NCBI GenBank assembly: GCA_900188465.1
Contig: FZPE01000002.1
Span: 439,489 to 503,488 of the forward strand
DNA length: 64,000 nt
Reading direction: 5' to 3'
Source: Micrococcales bacterium KH10
GTDB taxonomy: Bacteria > Actinomycetota > Actinomycetes > Actinomycetales > Cellulomonadaceae
A program made the translations under genes and the position numbers. This document shows, piece after piece, positions 8,983 to 17,709 of this stretch. Within the stretch, counting starts at the first letter, position 1; every line of letters begins with the position of its first letter. The notes under the pieces were generated by a model that did not search any database, was not told where the DNA came from, and saw nothing but the letters and a program-made list of their open reading frames with translations.

Positions 8983-9881
8983 GCTCAACACGCATATCGC
9001 GTCTCGGTTCCGTCCTGATTATTGCGCTGACCGCAACACTTGCTCTTTCCAGTTGTAGTTCGGACGATCCTCTCGCCACGTCGCCGGCCGAAGGCGACGA
9101 ATCGCCTGTGACGATCGTCGTGGGTTCGCAAGCGTATTACTCGAACGAGATCATCGCCGAGATATACGCACAAGCCCTGGAGAGCGACGGCGCCAACGTT
9201 GAGCGCCGGTTCAACATCGGACAACGCGACGCCTACATGCCTCAGATCGAAAGTGGTGCGATCACGCTCTTCCCGGAATACACCGGCAATCTGCTGCAAT
9301 ATCTCGACGCTGACACGCAGGCGCGCTCCGCTGACGATGTCTACGCAGCGCTGCAAGATGCGCTACCCGATGACCTCACTGTGCTCGATCAGGCGTCCGC
9401 GAGCGACCAGGACTCGTACACGGTCACCCGAGCCTTTGCCGACCAGTACGAGCTCACATCGATCTCGGACCTGGCCGACGTTTCTGAGCCGCTCACACTC
9501 GGCGGACCGCCCGAACTGGCCGAACGTCCCTATGGGCCGACCGGGTTGAGCAGCACCTACGGCATCGAAGTTGGCTTCTCGGCAACGGGCGATACGACAG
9601 TCGAAGACCTCGTCGCTGGCACGGTCAACGTCGCGAACGTCTACACCGCCGACCCTCGCATCCAAACCGAAGACCTCGTTGTCCTCGAGGATCCGGAAGC
9701 GCTGTTTCTCGCCTCGAACGTGGTTCCACTCGTCAATACGGAAATCGCGGACGAGGTCGCTGCCACGATCAATGCGGTGAGCGCTAAGCTCACTCCTGAA
9801 AGCCTGATCGCCCTCAACGTGCAAAGCACGGTGGACGAGAAATCCCCGGCAGACATCGCCGCTGCGTGGCTTACCGGATGA
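8979..9881 (+). CDS. Osmoprotectant-binding lipoprotein (OpuCC/OpuAC family)
   Basis: A 300-residue extracellular binding protein. The signal peptide ends in a lipobox (LALSSC, Cys26), so the mature protein is lipid-anchored outside the membrane. The mature part matches glycine betaine/choline-binding proteins: VGSQAYYSNEIIAEIYAQALE at the start, FPEYTGNLLQYL, and a late NVANVYTADPRI segment. The start at 8979 overlaps the permease stop and follows a GGAAGAAA ribosome site. Its 3' end overlaps the start of the broken GntR gene (GTG 9866 or ATG 9878), so that regulator was once part of the operon. Confidence 0.85.
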   Translation: MSSTRISRLGSVLIIALTATLALSSCSSDDPLATSPAEGDESPVTIVVGSQAYYSNEIIAEIYAQALESDGANVERRFNIGQRDAYMPQIESGAITLFPEYTGNLLQYLDADTQARSADDVYAALQDALPDDLTVLDQASASDQDSYTVTRAFADQYELTSISDLADVSEPLTLGGPPELAERPYGPTGLSSTYGIEVGFSATGDTTVEDLVAGTVNVANVYTADPRIQTEDLVVLEDPEALFLASNVVPLVNTEIADEVAATINAVSAKLTPESLIALNVQSTVDEKSPADIAAAWLTG

Positions 9882-10515
9882 TCCGCGACGACATCCTCGA
9901 CGGCACGCACCAACCCGGCAGCATGCTTGGGGAGACCGGGCTCGCGACAAGCCTGGGGATGAGCCGCACCCCGGTGCGTGCCGCCCTGGTGCGGTTACAA
10001 GACGAAGGCTGGATCCAGGTCTACCCCAAACGCGGAGCACTGGTTCAAGGCCTCAGCGATCGCGCCATGCTCGAACTCGCCGATGCCCGGTTCGTCCTTG
10101 AAACCACGGCCGTAGACCGGGCGCCGGACGGATTACGCCAGCAACGGCCGACAGTCTGGATGAGTCCGTTGCGGGGCAACGTGCCGCCTTCGCGCGAGGT
10201 GACCTGCGCGAATTCATCGAGCTGACCATCCAGTTCCACCGCGGTTTCGTCGAAGCCGGCGGTAACCGAGTGCTGCTCGAACTCTATATCCGACTGGCGG
10301 ACCGACACCGGTTCGTCTTGTTCGCCTTCGGGGAGCAGTTACTGGTCCGTTGCACCCAGATCATCACCGAACACGAACAACTCGTGACGCACCTGCGCGA
10401 AGGCAATGTCACTGAATTCGCCACGGTGCTGCGTCATCACATTGCCGAGGCGATCGCGGGTTCGAGTTACGAGTTCGCCCCAGGCGGCGTCAATCCGGCG
10501 CTGCTCACGCGATGA
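9866..10515 (+). pseudogene. GntR/FCD-type regulator, frameshifted
   Basis: The first frame gives a complete GntR winged helix: AYRMIRDDILDGTHQPGSML, then SRTPVRAALVRLQDEGWI and the start of the FCD domain (ADARFVLETTAVDRA). Around 10125-10145 the homologous sequence moves to another frame (ATADSLDESVAGQRAAFARG) and continues as FCD helices to 10515. The first frame runs only into a missorted tail with a stop at 10223-10225. The break is thus a single-base change in the linker between wing and effector domain. The gene overlaps the binding-protein gene upstream and the MFS gene downstream (ATGA at 10512), which suggests it regulated this operon. A sequencing error is the main alternative. Confidence 0.75.
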
Positions 10516-11385
10516 CGACCGCCGTTAACTCACAGGTTGCCGCCCGAGCACTGCTGCAACGTCGCACCATGGTGGTGCTCACCATCATGCAGGTCATCGG
10601 CACCGTAGGCGTTGGTGTCGCCCCATCCATCGGGGTGCTGCTGGCCGGAGAAGTCACGCAAAACGAGGCCTGGGCCGGGCTGGCTCGCACCGCCAGCACC
10701 TTGGGCGCCGCACTGCTAGGACTGCCACTAGGCGGCTTCGCCGCCCGAGCGGGTCGTCGTCTCGCGCTGGCCAGCGGATGGTGGATCGCTGCGCTAGGCA
10801 GTGCGCTATTGGTATTGGCGGCACAACGTAGTTTGGTCATACCGCTTTTCGTCGGTCTATTGCTCATAGGTGCGGGAGCCGCCGCCAGCCTGCAAGCGCG
10901 ATTCGCTGCAACAGACCTTGCCGAACCGAGCCATAAAGGTCGAGCTTTGGCCCTCATAGTTTGGGTGGGCACCATCGGTTCGGTGTTAGGACCCAATCTG
11001 GGAGTACCCGGCAAGATCGTCGGTCATCACACCGGCTTGACCGTCTATGCCAGTGCATTCTTGATTGCAGCTGTCTTCTTGGCGCTGGCAGGGCTCGTCG
11101 TCTTTATCTGGCTTCGTCCCGATCCGCTGCTCACCCTGGAAGCTGCCGCCTCGTCTCACCGAACACCCGGTGGCCCGGACAGTGCTGACATGGCCAGTTC
11201 TGACATGGATAGTGCCACCCCCGGCGTCGAGGACGCTATTCGCAGCCCCGCAGTGCGCTCCGCTCGGCGCCGCGGCCGTATTCGCCGCAGGCCCGCTCCT
11301 GGCCGTTAGTAGTTTCGCCACACTGTCATGGCTGGCGGCAGTGGTGCTCGTCCCGCTGACCGTCCTGACGCTGTTGCGCCGGTGA
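10512..11385 (+). pseudogene. MFS transporter with TM7-TM11 deleted
   Basis: The first 190 residues are a normal N-terminal half of a major facilitator protein. They include helices 1-6, the loop GGFAARAGRRLALASGWW after helix 2, and a hydrophilic central linker that reaches DAIRSPAVRSA. Normal members continue with helix 7; here the sequence passes, in another frame, straight to the last helix (LGAAAVFAAGPLLAVSS and WLAAVVLVPLTVLTLL) ending at 11385. About 150 residues are missing, so the gene is a deletion derivative and not a simple frameshift. It was the last gene of the OpuC-GntR operon, as shown by its ATGA overlap with the GntR stop. The substrate of the intact protein is unknown. Confidence 0.75.
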
Positions 11386-11399
11386 CTCGCGCCACAAGA

Positions 11400-12659
11400 T
11401 CAGGATGCGCCAGCCTCCGCTGCCTCGCGTGCCTTCGATCGCTCCAAGGACCGGCGCCGGTCCTCCTCGCTTTCACGTGCGATCCGAGCCGCCTCTTCCT
11501 CGTTACGAGTCAGATTCTCGCCCGTTGCGAGGTCGAAGACATGCGCCATTGCCGGATCGAGGTGGAACCTGGCGACATCGCCCTCACGAATCCGTGACCG
11601 CGCGTCCAGGTTCACCACCAGCTGCGTGCGCAATCCTTCGCCGTCGAGGTCGCGGTCCAACTCGTCCAACTTATGCTGCACCGCCGGGTCGGATTCGAAC
11701 GGAACGTAGGCGTACTGCTCGTTGCCGAGCCATTCGGTCACGTCCACCTGAGCCTCGAAGGTCACATCGCGATCGTTCGGACGCTGAACCGATGAGTCCT
11801 TGATGTATTCCGGCCGAATGCCGACAATCGGCAGATCTCTTCCTTCCAACTTCTGCTGCAACTCGCCGGGGATCGGGATGTCGCAGATCGGCAGTTTCAG
11901 CACATCGCCATCAACTCGCGCTGGCAGGAAGTTCATCGGAGGCGAACCGATGAATCCCGCGACGAACAAGTTCACCGGCTGTTCATAGAGTTCACGCGGG
12001 GAGGCCACCTGCTGCAACTCACCACGTTTGAGCACCGCCACCCGGTCGCCCAGGGTCATCGCCTCGATCTGGTCGTGTGTGACGTAGACGGTGGTGATGC
12101 CAAGACGCCGCTGCATGCGCGCAATCTCGGTACGCATCTGACCGCGCAGCTTCGCATCCAGGTTCGACAGTGGCTCGTCGAACAAGAATGCATCCGCATC
12201 GCGCACAATCGCGCGACCCATCGCAACACGCTGCCGCTGTCCACCGGACAGGTTCGCCGGTTTACGGTCCAGGTGATCTTGCAGTTCCAACACCGCCGCG
12301 GCCGCATTGACCTTCTGCTTGACCTCGTCCTCGGTGAATTGTCCTCTCGCCAGGCGCAGCGGAAACGCAATGTTCTCGAAAACGCTCAAGTGAGGGTAGA
12401 GCGCGTAGTTCTGGAACACCATGGCCAGATTCCGATCCCGGGGTGCGAGTTCATTGACTCGCTTCCCCGAGATCTTCAGCTCGCCAGCGGTGATGTCCTC
12501 AAGTCCCACGATCATGCGCAGCAGGGTGGATTTACCGCAGCCCGATGGACCAACGAGGATCATGAACTCGCCGTCGGCGATATCCAAGGAAACGCCCTTG
12601 ACGGCCTTGAAGCCGTCACCATAGGTCTTGACGATGTCTCTCAGTTCAATGTTTGCCAT
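11400..12659 (-). CDS. Sugar ABC transporter ATP-binding protein (UgpC/MsmX/SugC type)
   Basis: A 419-residue ATPase for a carbohydrate importer. Walker A is [11 protein letters not shown] near residue 38, the signature is [12 protein letters not shown], and Walker B is [21 protein letters not shown] domain in the C-terminal third is shown by [19 protein letters not shown] and by [11 protein letters not shown] near the end. The last 35 residues are highly charged and probably helical. It lies at the end of the importer operon, 36 bp after the second permease. MsmX/SugC ATPases often serve more than one importer, so it could have further partners outside this window. It converges with the broken MFS gene. 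Confidence 0.85.
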   Translation of the reverse strand: MANIELRDIVKTYGDGFKAVKGVSLDIADGEFMILVGPSGCGKSTLLRMIVGLEDITAGELKISGKRVNELAPRDRNLAMVFQNYALYPHLSVFENIAFPLRLARGQFTEDEVKQKVNAAAAVLELQDHLDRKPANLSGGQRQRVAMGRAIVRDADAFLFDEPLSNLDAKLRGQMRTEIARMQRRLGITTVYVTHDQIEAMTLGDRVAVLKRGELQQVASPRELYEQPVNLFVAGFIGSPPMNFLPARVDGDVLKLPICDIPIPGELQQKLEGRDLPIVGIRPEYIKDSSVQRPNDRDVTFEAQVDVTEWLGNEQYAYVPFESDPAVQHKLDELDRDLDGEGLRTQLVVNLDARSRIREGDVARFHLDPAMAHVFDLATGENLTRNEEEAARIARESEEDRRRSLERSKAREAAEAGAS

Positions 12660-12695
12660 GAGAATCTCGCTCCTAGTCGTACTCGATGGTCCCGG

Positions 12696-13532
12696 TCAGC
12701 CCTTGACCGCACCGGAGGTCAGTCCGGCCACGATGCGCTTCTGGAACAGCAGCACAAGGATGACCACTGGGATGGTCACGATGACGGCAGCTGCCGAGAT
12801 CGCGCCCGTCGGTTGCTCAAATTGACTTGCCCCGGTGAAGAATGCCAGCGCGGCCGGAACAGTGCGGGCACTTTCTGAGGTCAGTGAAATGGCGAAAACG
12901 AAGTCGTTCCATGCCGTGAAGAAAGTGATGATTCCGGTGGTGAACACTCCCGGTGCGGCCAGTGGAACGATGACCTTGCGGAATGCCTGCCAACTCGTCG
13001 CCCCGTCCACCTGGGCGGCCTGCTCCAACTCCCACGGAATCTGCTGGAAGAACGCCGAAAGAATCCAAATCGAAAGCGGCAACGTCAGTGACAGGTAGGG
13101 GATGACCAGACCGGGGATGGTGTCGAAGAGCCCGATAGAACGCCACACGTCGAATAGCGGCGTCACCAGCGAAATCACCGGGAAGAACGACACCGCCAAC
13201 GCTACAAACAGGATCATTTTCTTGCCGCTGAAATTCAGCCGTGCAATGGCGTAGGCGCAGAACGTCGCCAAGATCACGGAGATCGTGGTGGCGATCAGGC
13301 CCACAATGATCGAGTTGAGCAGGGCTGGCAGGAACAGGTCGCTCGCCCCGCCAAACAGAATCAGTTCGAAATTGTCCAGCGAGAAGCCGCGCGGCCAGAA
13401 GTTGTTGTCTGCCTGATTCGCCTGGGGCTTGACTGCGAGCGAGAAGATCCAGATCACCGGTATCAGCGTCCAGATGATCACCGGAAGGGAGACGAGTGCG
13501 AGACTCCACTTTTGCTTATTGTTTTGCTCCAT
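12696..13532 (-). CDS. Sugar ABC transporter permease (MalG/SugB type)
   Basis: A 278-residue permease with six membrane segments. The EAA loop, which docks to the ATPase, reads EQAAQVDGATSWQAFRKVIV. The ending with LLFQKRIVAGLTSGAVKG is characteristic of MalG-type carbohydrate permeases. A strong GGAGG ribosome site lies in the short gap (13533-13546) to the MalF-type gene upstream. It works as a heterodimer with that protein. Confidence 0.85.
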   Translation of the reverse strand: MEQNNKQKWSLALVSLPVIIWTLIPVIWIFSLAVKPQANQADNNFWPRGFSLDNFELILFGGASDLFLPALLNSIIVGLIATTISVILATFCAYAIARLNFSGKKMILFVALAVSFFPVISLVTPLFDVWRSIGLFDTIPGLVIPYLSLTLPLSIWILSAFFQQIPWELEQAAQVDGATSWQAFRKVIVPLAAPGVFTTGIITFFTAWNDFVFAISLTSESARTVPAALAFFTGASQFEQPTGAISAAAVIVTIPVVILVLLFQKRIVAGLTSGAVKG

Positions 13533-13546
13533 TTTTCACGCCTCCT

Positions 13547-14482
13547 TCAGTTCCGTCCCTTGGCGAGATCGACGTTGAAGCCTCGTACGAAGATCCAAGC
13601 GATCACACAGACCAGCAGGAACAACACGACTGACAGGGCCGAACCCATACCGATCTCAACTCGGTCAATCGTCTGTTTATAGGCCAGAGTCGACAGCGTC
13701 TCAGTGTTGTTGGCACCTCTGGTCATCACGAATACGTTGTCGAATATTCGGAAGGCATCGAGGGCACGGAACAGCAGAGCCACCATGATCGCGGCCTTCA
13801 TATTCGGCAAGATGACACGGAATAGCCGCTGCCAGAAGGTCGCGCCATCGACCTTCGCCGCTTCTTCCATAGCACCGTCGATCTGAGCCAATCCGGCCAA
13901 CAGCAGCAGTGACATGAACGGTGTGGTCTTCCAGATCTCCGAAATGATGATCACCGTCATCGACGGCGCCCAACTCCCGAACCAGTCGAAGGTGGTGTTC
14001 CAGGCACCGAAGGTCAACGTGTTGAGCCACTCGTTGACGAATCCGGTGTCAGTGCGGAAGGCGTACAACCAGGCGAAGGCCGACACCACCGTGATGATCG
14101 AATAGGGAATCAGCACGATGGTGCGCAAGGTACGCCGAGGGAGCACGATGCGGTGCATCAGCATGGCGATGGCAAACCCGAGGACGAGTTCAACCGCCAC
14201 CGTGACCACGGTGATGATCAGGGTGTTGAGCAGTGCCGAGTAGAACAGAGAATCGGTGAAGATCACCTGGTAATTGCCGAAGAACACGAACTCGCGGGAA
14301 TCCGGGTCGGTCAGGCGTAGTCGGAATAACGACAGCCAGAGGGCTTGCAGGATGGGGTAGGCCGTGACCGCCAGCATCACGATGAAAGCCGGGCCGGCCA
14401 GCTTCCAGCCGAGAGCTCGTTCCTGTCTCGCCCTATCGGTGAGCGCTTTGCGCCTGGAGGGCCGCTCAGTGATGGTGGTCAT
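13547..14482 (-). CDS. Sugar ABC transporter permease (MalF/SugA type)
   Basis: A 311-residue permease with six membrane segments and a basic N-terminus (MTTITERPSRRKALTDRARQ). The EAA loop is MEEAAKVDGATFWQRLFRVI. I chose the ATG at 14482 because it follows a GAGGAGA ribosome site and overlaps the stop of the binding-protein gene (ATGA at 14479-14482); the frame is open further upstream but only inside that gene. It forms the channel with the MalG-type permease. Confidence 0.85.
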   Translation of the reverse strand: MTTITERPSRRKALTDRARQERALGWKLAGPAFIVMLAVTAYPILQALWLSLFRLRLTDPDSREFVFFGNYQVIFTDSLFYSALLNTLIITVVTVAVELVLGFAIAMLMHRIVLPRRTLRTIVLIPYSIITVVSAFAWLYAFRTDTGFVNEWLNTLTFGAWNTTFDWFGSWAPSMTVIIISEIWKTTPFMSLLLLAGLAQIDGAMEEAAKVDGATFWQRLFRVILPNMKAAIMVALLFRALDAFRIFDNVFVMTRGANNTETLSTLAYKQTIDRVEIGMGSALSVVLFLLVCVIAWIFVRGFNVDLAKGRN

Positions 14483-15783
14483 AGCAACCGTTCTCCTCTC
14501 AGCACTGCCATGATCAACTCGGCAGATTCCTTCGGAGTGTTCTCGTTGACGCCACTGGGTGGGGACCACTCACGTTGCAGGGCCGCCGACAGGTCGCCGT
14601 AGAACTGGGTCTGGGGCCGCGGCACCGCCTGCTCCAGGGAGTCGCGGATCATCTCGGCCATCGGGAATTGTTCAACCACCTCCGGGTTGGCGTAGACGGC
14701 TGCGCGTGATGCCGGGTTACCAGTACCGAGCATGTAGAGCGTCTGCATCTCTTCGCTGGTGATGCACTGGGCCGCCTCATAGGCGAGGTCCGGGTGCTCA
14801 CTGAATGCGCCGACGGCTAACGAGATGCCGCCGAATGGCGGGGCAGGATCGCCCTCGTCATCGGTGGCGGGGAACATCGTCCAGCCGATGTCGTCAATGA
14901 AGTCGACGTTATTGGCGGGGAATGCCGCCCACACGTAGGGCCAGTTGACGAGGAAGCCGCTGGTGGCGGGGTCTTGGAACAGGTTCAGAGCCACGGTCTC
15001 GTCTGAGACGCCCATTGATGGGCCGCCGACGCCGCTTTGGGCGATCTCGCGGATGATGTTCGCGGCCGCCTGTCCGGCGTCGGAATCGAGTCCGAGTTCC
15101 ACGTCGTCCAGATCAGGTCCGGGGTTTGTCAGGATTTCGCCGCCTGCCCCAGCGATCAGGGCATTGATCCACACGGTGTAGCCCTCATACCGATTGGCTT
15201 GGACGCCTATGGTCACACCCTGTTCTTTAGCCGCCGCGGTGATCTGTTCCCAGGTCACGCCGGCATCCATATCGAGGCCAGCGGCCTCCGCCACAGATTT
15301 GCGATACCACAGCAGCTGGGTGTTCGCCCAAAATGGCACGGCGACGAGTTCTTCGTCCCAGGTTGCAGCAGTGATGGATGACTCGACTCGGTCTTCGGTG
15401 AACTCGTCGATCATGTCCTCGGGGACTGGTGCCAGGTACCCGGCCTGGGCGAATTCAGGAACGAATGGGGGGTCCATCGACACCAGGTCGAGACTGGAGT
15501 CGCCCCCGGCGAATCGCCGCAGTAGTTGTTGTCGTTGGTCGGTTGAACTATTCGGGGTCAGTTCCACGCTGATGCGGTATCGCCCGCCGGATTGCTCGGT
15601 GCACAATCGTGCGATTTCCGCTTGACCGCCACCATGGGGGTCAGAGCCACCGCCGTCGGGGTTGATGTACCACATCAATTCGGGGGTACCGCCGTCCGAC
15701 GAACTGCAGGCGGCTAGCGGTGCGGCCAGCGCGATCGCCGCTAGCGCCGCTATCCCCCTGCGGAACTTATGCTTCATTGCCAT
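14479..15783 (-). CDS. Sugar-binding lipoprotein of ABC importer (LpqY/ThuE-like)
   Basis: A 434-residue family 1 extracellular solute-binding protein. The signal peptide ends in a lipobox (APLAAC, Cys26). The mature protein has features of trehalose/maltose-type binding proteins such as TNSSTDQRQQLLRRFAGGDSSLDLVSMD, quoted here in part, and FPMAEMIRDSLEQAVPRPQ near the end. Two in-frame ATGs (15783 and 15777) lie after a GGAGGGA ribosome site; the second has the more usual spacing. A perfect CRP/GlxR-like palindrome lies about 105 bp upstream, so the operon is probably under catabolite control. Gene order and neighbours suggest an alpha-glucoside such as trehalose or maltose, but the sequence does not fix the substrate. 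Confidence 0.8.
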   Translation of the reverse strand: MAMKHKFRRGIAALAAIALAAPLAACSSSDGGTPELMWYINPDGGGSDPHGGGQAEIARLCTEQSGGRYRISVELTPNSSTDQRQQLLRRFAGGDSSLDLVSMDPPFVPEFAQAGYLAPVPEDMIDEFTEDRVESSITAATWDEELVAVPFWANTQLLWYRKSVAEAAGLDMDAGVTWEQITAAAKEQGVTIGVQANRYEGYTVWINALIAGAGGEILTNPGPDLDDVELGLDSDAGQAAANIIREIAQSGVGGPSMGVSDETVALNLFQDPATSGFLVNWPYVWAAFPANNVDFIDDIGWTMFPATDDEGDPAPPFGGISLAVGAFSEHPDLAYEAAQCITSEEMQTLYMLGTGNPASRAAVYANPEVVEQFPMAEMIRDSLEQAVPRPQTQFYGDLSAALQREWSPPSGVNENTPKESAELIMAVLRGERLL

Positions 15784-15822
15784 CGTTCCCTCCTCACGCT
15801 CGGCTATGCCGTAGTCGGCCGC

Positions 15823-15850
15823 GTGCGGAGGTCACTGTGAAAGTCCGCAC
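15823..15850. repeat. Inverted repeat in the leader of the sugar importer operon
   Basis: GTGCGGA and TCCGCAC are separated by 14 bases, and the gap contains a second small palindrome (TCACTGTGA). The element lies 40-67 bases upstream of the binding-protein start. It could be a second operator or an mRNA hairpin. Confidence 0.4.
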
Positions 15851-15888
15851 CCGACGGACATCTTCAACAGTACCCAAAAAGCACCAAA

Positions 15889-15904
15889 TGTGACGGGAAT
15901 CACA
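15889..15904. promoter_or_regulatory. CRP/GlxR-type operator
   Basis: The 16-bp sequence TGTGACGGGAATCACA fits TGTGA-N6-TCACA exactly, and the symmetry extends two bases further on each side. It overlaps the stop codon of the alpha-glucosidase gene and lies about 105 bp upstream of the sugar-binding lipoprotein start. This is the expected site for a cAMP-responsive CRP-family protein (GlxR in corynebacteria) acting on the importer operon. Binding is inferred from the motif only. Confidence 0.7.
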
Positions 15905-17579
15905 TTGGAACGAGCCAAGCGGTGCTCTCACCAGGCAAAATGCCGTCGATTACAGGGGCACTGCTTGCCACAACCCGCATTGCCGAAGAGCCGGGCAGCC
16001 GGTACGGCTCGTCACCGAAGTTAGTCACCACGTGCCACTGAGCAGATCTCGCAAAGGCCAGTACGTCGTAACGCTCGGTCTCGATCCAGTCCAGGTTCTC
16101 TCCACTGACCAGGCTGTGTCGAACGTGAAGGATCTGCCGGTACAGGTTCAGAGTCGACGATTCGTCACTGTCTTGAACATCGACTGCGTAGTTGCCGAAC
16201 CACGCGGGTTGTGGCAGATGCGGTGTGGCCCCGCCGAATCCGAATCCGGGAGCTGCGGCGATCCAGGGCAATGGCACCCGGCAACCGTCACGGCCGATGT
16301 CTTTGCCACCAGTGCGGAAGAAATGCGGGTCTTGGCGCTCGTCCGCCCGAATCTCGACCACTTCGGGCAGGCCCAGCTCCTCACCCTGATACAGGTAGGT
16401 CGAACCGGGCAGTGCGAGGATCAGCATGGTCGCGGCCCGGGCCCGGCGCAGACCACGATCCAGATCGACCGCTGGATCGCTGCCCCCGGTGCGCAGCCAC
16501 TGCCAGCCGGGACGGTCGACGAGTTTGCCCTGGTCATCGCGCTGCGAATGCGGCAAACCGTAGCGAGTCGCATGGCGCACCACATCGTGATTGGACAGCA
16601 CCCACGTGCTTGACGAGCCGGACTGAGCCGCCAGATCGAGATTCTGCCGAATGATGTCGCGGAACTGCGCGGCGTCGAAGTCAGCTTCCAGCAGGTCGAA
16701 GTTGAACGCCTGTCCGAGGCTGTCGGGGTGCGCATAGCGGGGAATTCGGGACGAGTCCACCCAAGCTTCCGCCACGGCCGTACGCGGCGGGTCGTACGAG
16801 TTCAGCACCTTGCGCCAGGACGCGTAGATGTCGTGGACATCGTCACGATCGAAGATCGGATGGTGGCCGTCGATGGGCAAGGCGTCCAATTCCGCCTGAG
16901 TGGGCAGAGGCTGAGTGAGGTCCTTGGTGAGCATGTGCGCCACGTCGATACGGAATCCATCGACGCCGCGATCTGACCAGAACCGCAACGTGGCGATGAA
17001 GTCTGCTCGAACCTCGTCATTGGCCCAATTGAGGTCGGGCTGTTCCGTTGCGAAATGGTGCATGTACCACTGACCGTCTGGAACCTGTTCCCAGGCGGGG
17101 CCGCCAAAGTCGCTGACCCAGTCGGCAGGTGGTTGATTGCCGTCTGGGCCGGCGCCGTCGCGGAAAATGTATCGGTCGCGCTCCGGCGACCCGGGGCCGG
17201 CCGCCAGGGCTGCTTGGAACCATTCGTGCTGGTCGGATGTGTGATTCGGCACTATGTCAACGATGATGCGGATACCGCGTCCGTGGAGCGCCGCAACGAG
17301 GCGGTCGAAATCTTCCAGCGTGCCCAGGCGTGGGTCCACATCGCGATAGTTCGCCACGTCATAGCCACCGTCGGCTAGTTCAGAGGGGTAGAACGGTGAG
17401 AGCCATACAGCGTCGACGCCAAGTTCCACAAGATAGCTGACACGTGAAGTGATGCCGTTCAGATCGCCCAAGCCGTCACCGTTATTGTCGGCGAAACTGC
17501 GTGGGTAGATCTGGTAGACCACCGCCTGGCGCCACCAGTCGGGGTCGGTTCCTAACGGTTTCGCTTCGTTCGGGGTCAT
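15900..17579 (-). CDS. GH13 alpha-glucosidase (oligo-1,6-glucosidase/trehalase-like)
   Basis: A 559-residue cytoplasmic glycoside hydrolase of family 13. The start of the barrel (WWRQAVVYQIYPRSFADNNG) and the calcium-loop-like DNNGDGLGDL are clear. The nucleophile aspartate is in GFRIDVAHM near residue 209, the acid glutamate in AVAEAW near 269, and the third carboxylate in LSNHDVVRH near 329. No signal peptide is present, so it cleaves imported oligosaccharides. I chose the ATG at 17579 because homology begins close after it; the frame is open to 17651 but that part is unlike the family. The gene lies upstream of the sugar importer on the same strand, 116 bp away, which supports import and hydrolysis of the same alpha-glucoside. 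Confidence 0.85.
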   Translation of the reverse strand: MTPNEAKPLGTDPDWWRQAVVYQIYPRSFADNNGDGLGDLNGITSRVSYLVELGVDAVWLSPFYPSELADGGYDVANYRDVDPRLGTLEDFDRLVAALHGRGIRIIVDIVPNHTSDQHEWFQAALAAGPGSPERDRYIFRDGAGPDGNQPPADWVSDFGGPAWEQVPDGQWYMHHFATEQPDLNWANDEVRADFIATLRFWSDRGVDGFRIDVAHMLTKDLTQPLPTQAELDALPIDGHHPIFDRDDVHDIYASWRKVLNSYDPPRTAVAEAWVDSSRIPRYAHPDSLGQAFNFDLLEADFDAAQFRDIIRQNLDLAAQSGSSSTWVLSNHDVVRHATRYGLPHSQRDDQGKLVDRPGWQWLRTGGSDPAVDLDRGLRRARAATMLILALPGSTYLYQGEELGLPEVVEIRADERQDPHFFRTGGKDIGRDGCRVPLPWIAAAPGFGFGGATPHLPQPAWFGNYAVDVQDSDESSTLNLYRQILHVRHSLVSGENLDWIETERYDVLAFARSAQWHVVTNFGDEPYRLPGSSAMRVVASSAPVIDGILPGESTAWLVPM

Positions 17580-17630
17580 ATCTCCATGATGCCGAATGGA
17601 GCCGCGCGCCGCGCGTGGGCGGTTTCTCCA

Positions 17631-17703
17631 GTTGTGGCCGAGTCTTGTCATAGTGGCCGGTAAACGCCTGGTCCACTTCTACAAAAGCTGTCCACTTTTG
17701 CAG
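17631..17703 (+). repeat. 73-bp dispersed repeat, copy 1
   Basis: This stretch between the alpha-glucosidase start and the end of the next minus-strand gene matches the reverse complement of 45631-45703 over all 73 bases with no gap and 12 mismatches (61/73). The shared core is GTGGCCGGTAAACGCCTG, followed by CCACTTnTACAAAA and a second CCACTT box. Repeated short boxes of this kind resemble the ends of IS21-like elements, so it may be a solo IS end or a small non-autonomous element. Confidence 0.7.
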
Positions 17704-17709
17704 GAGGTC

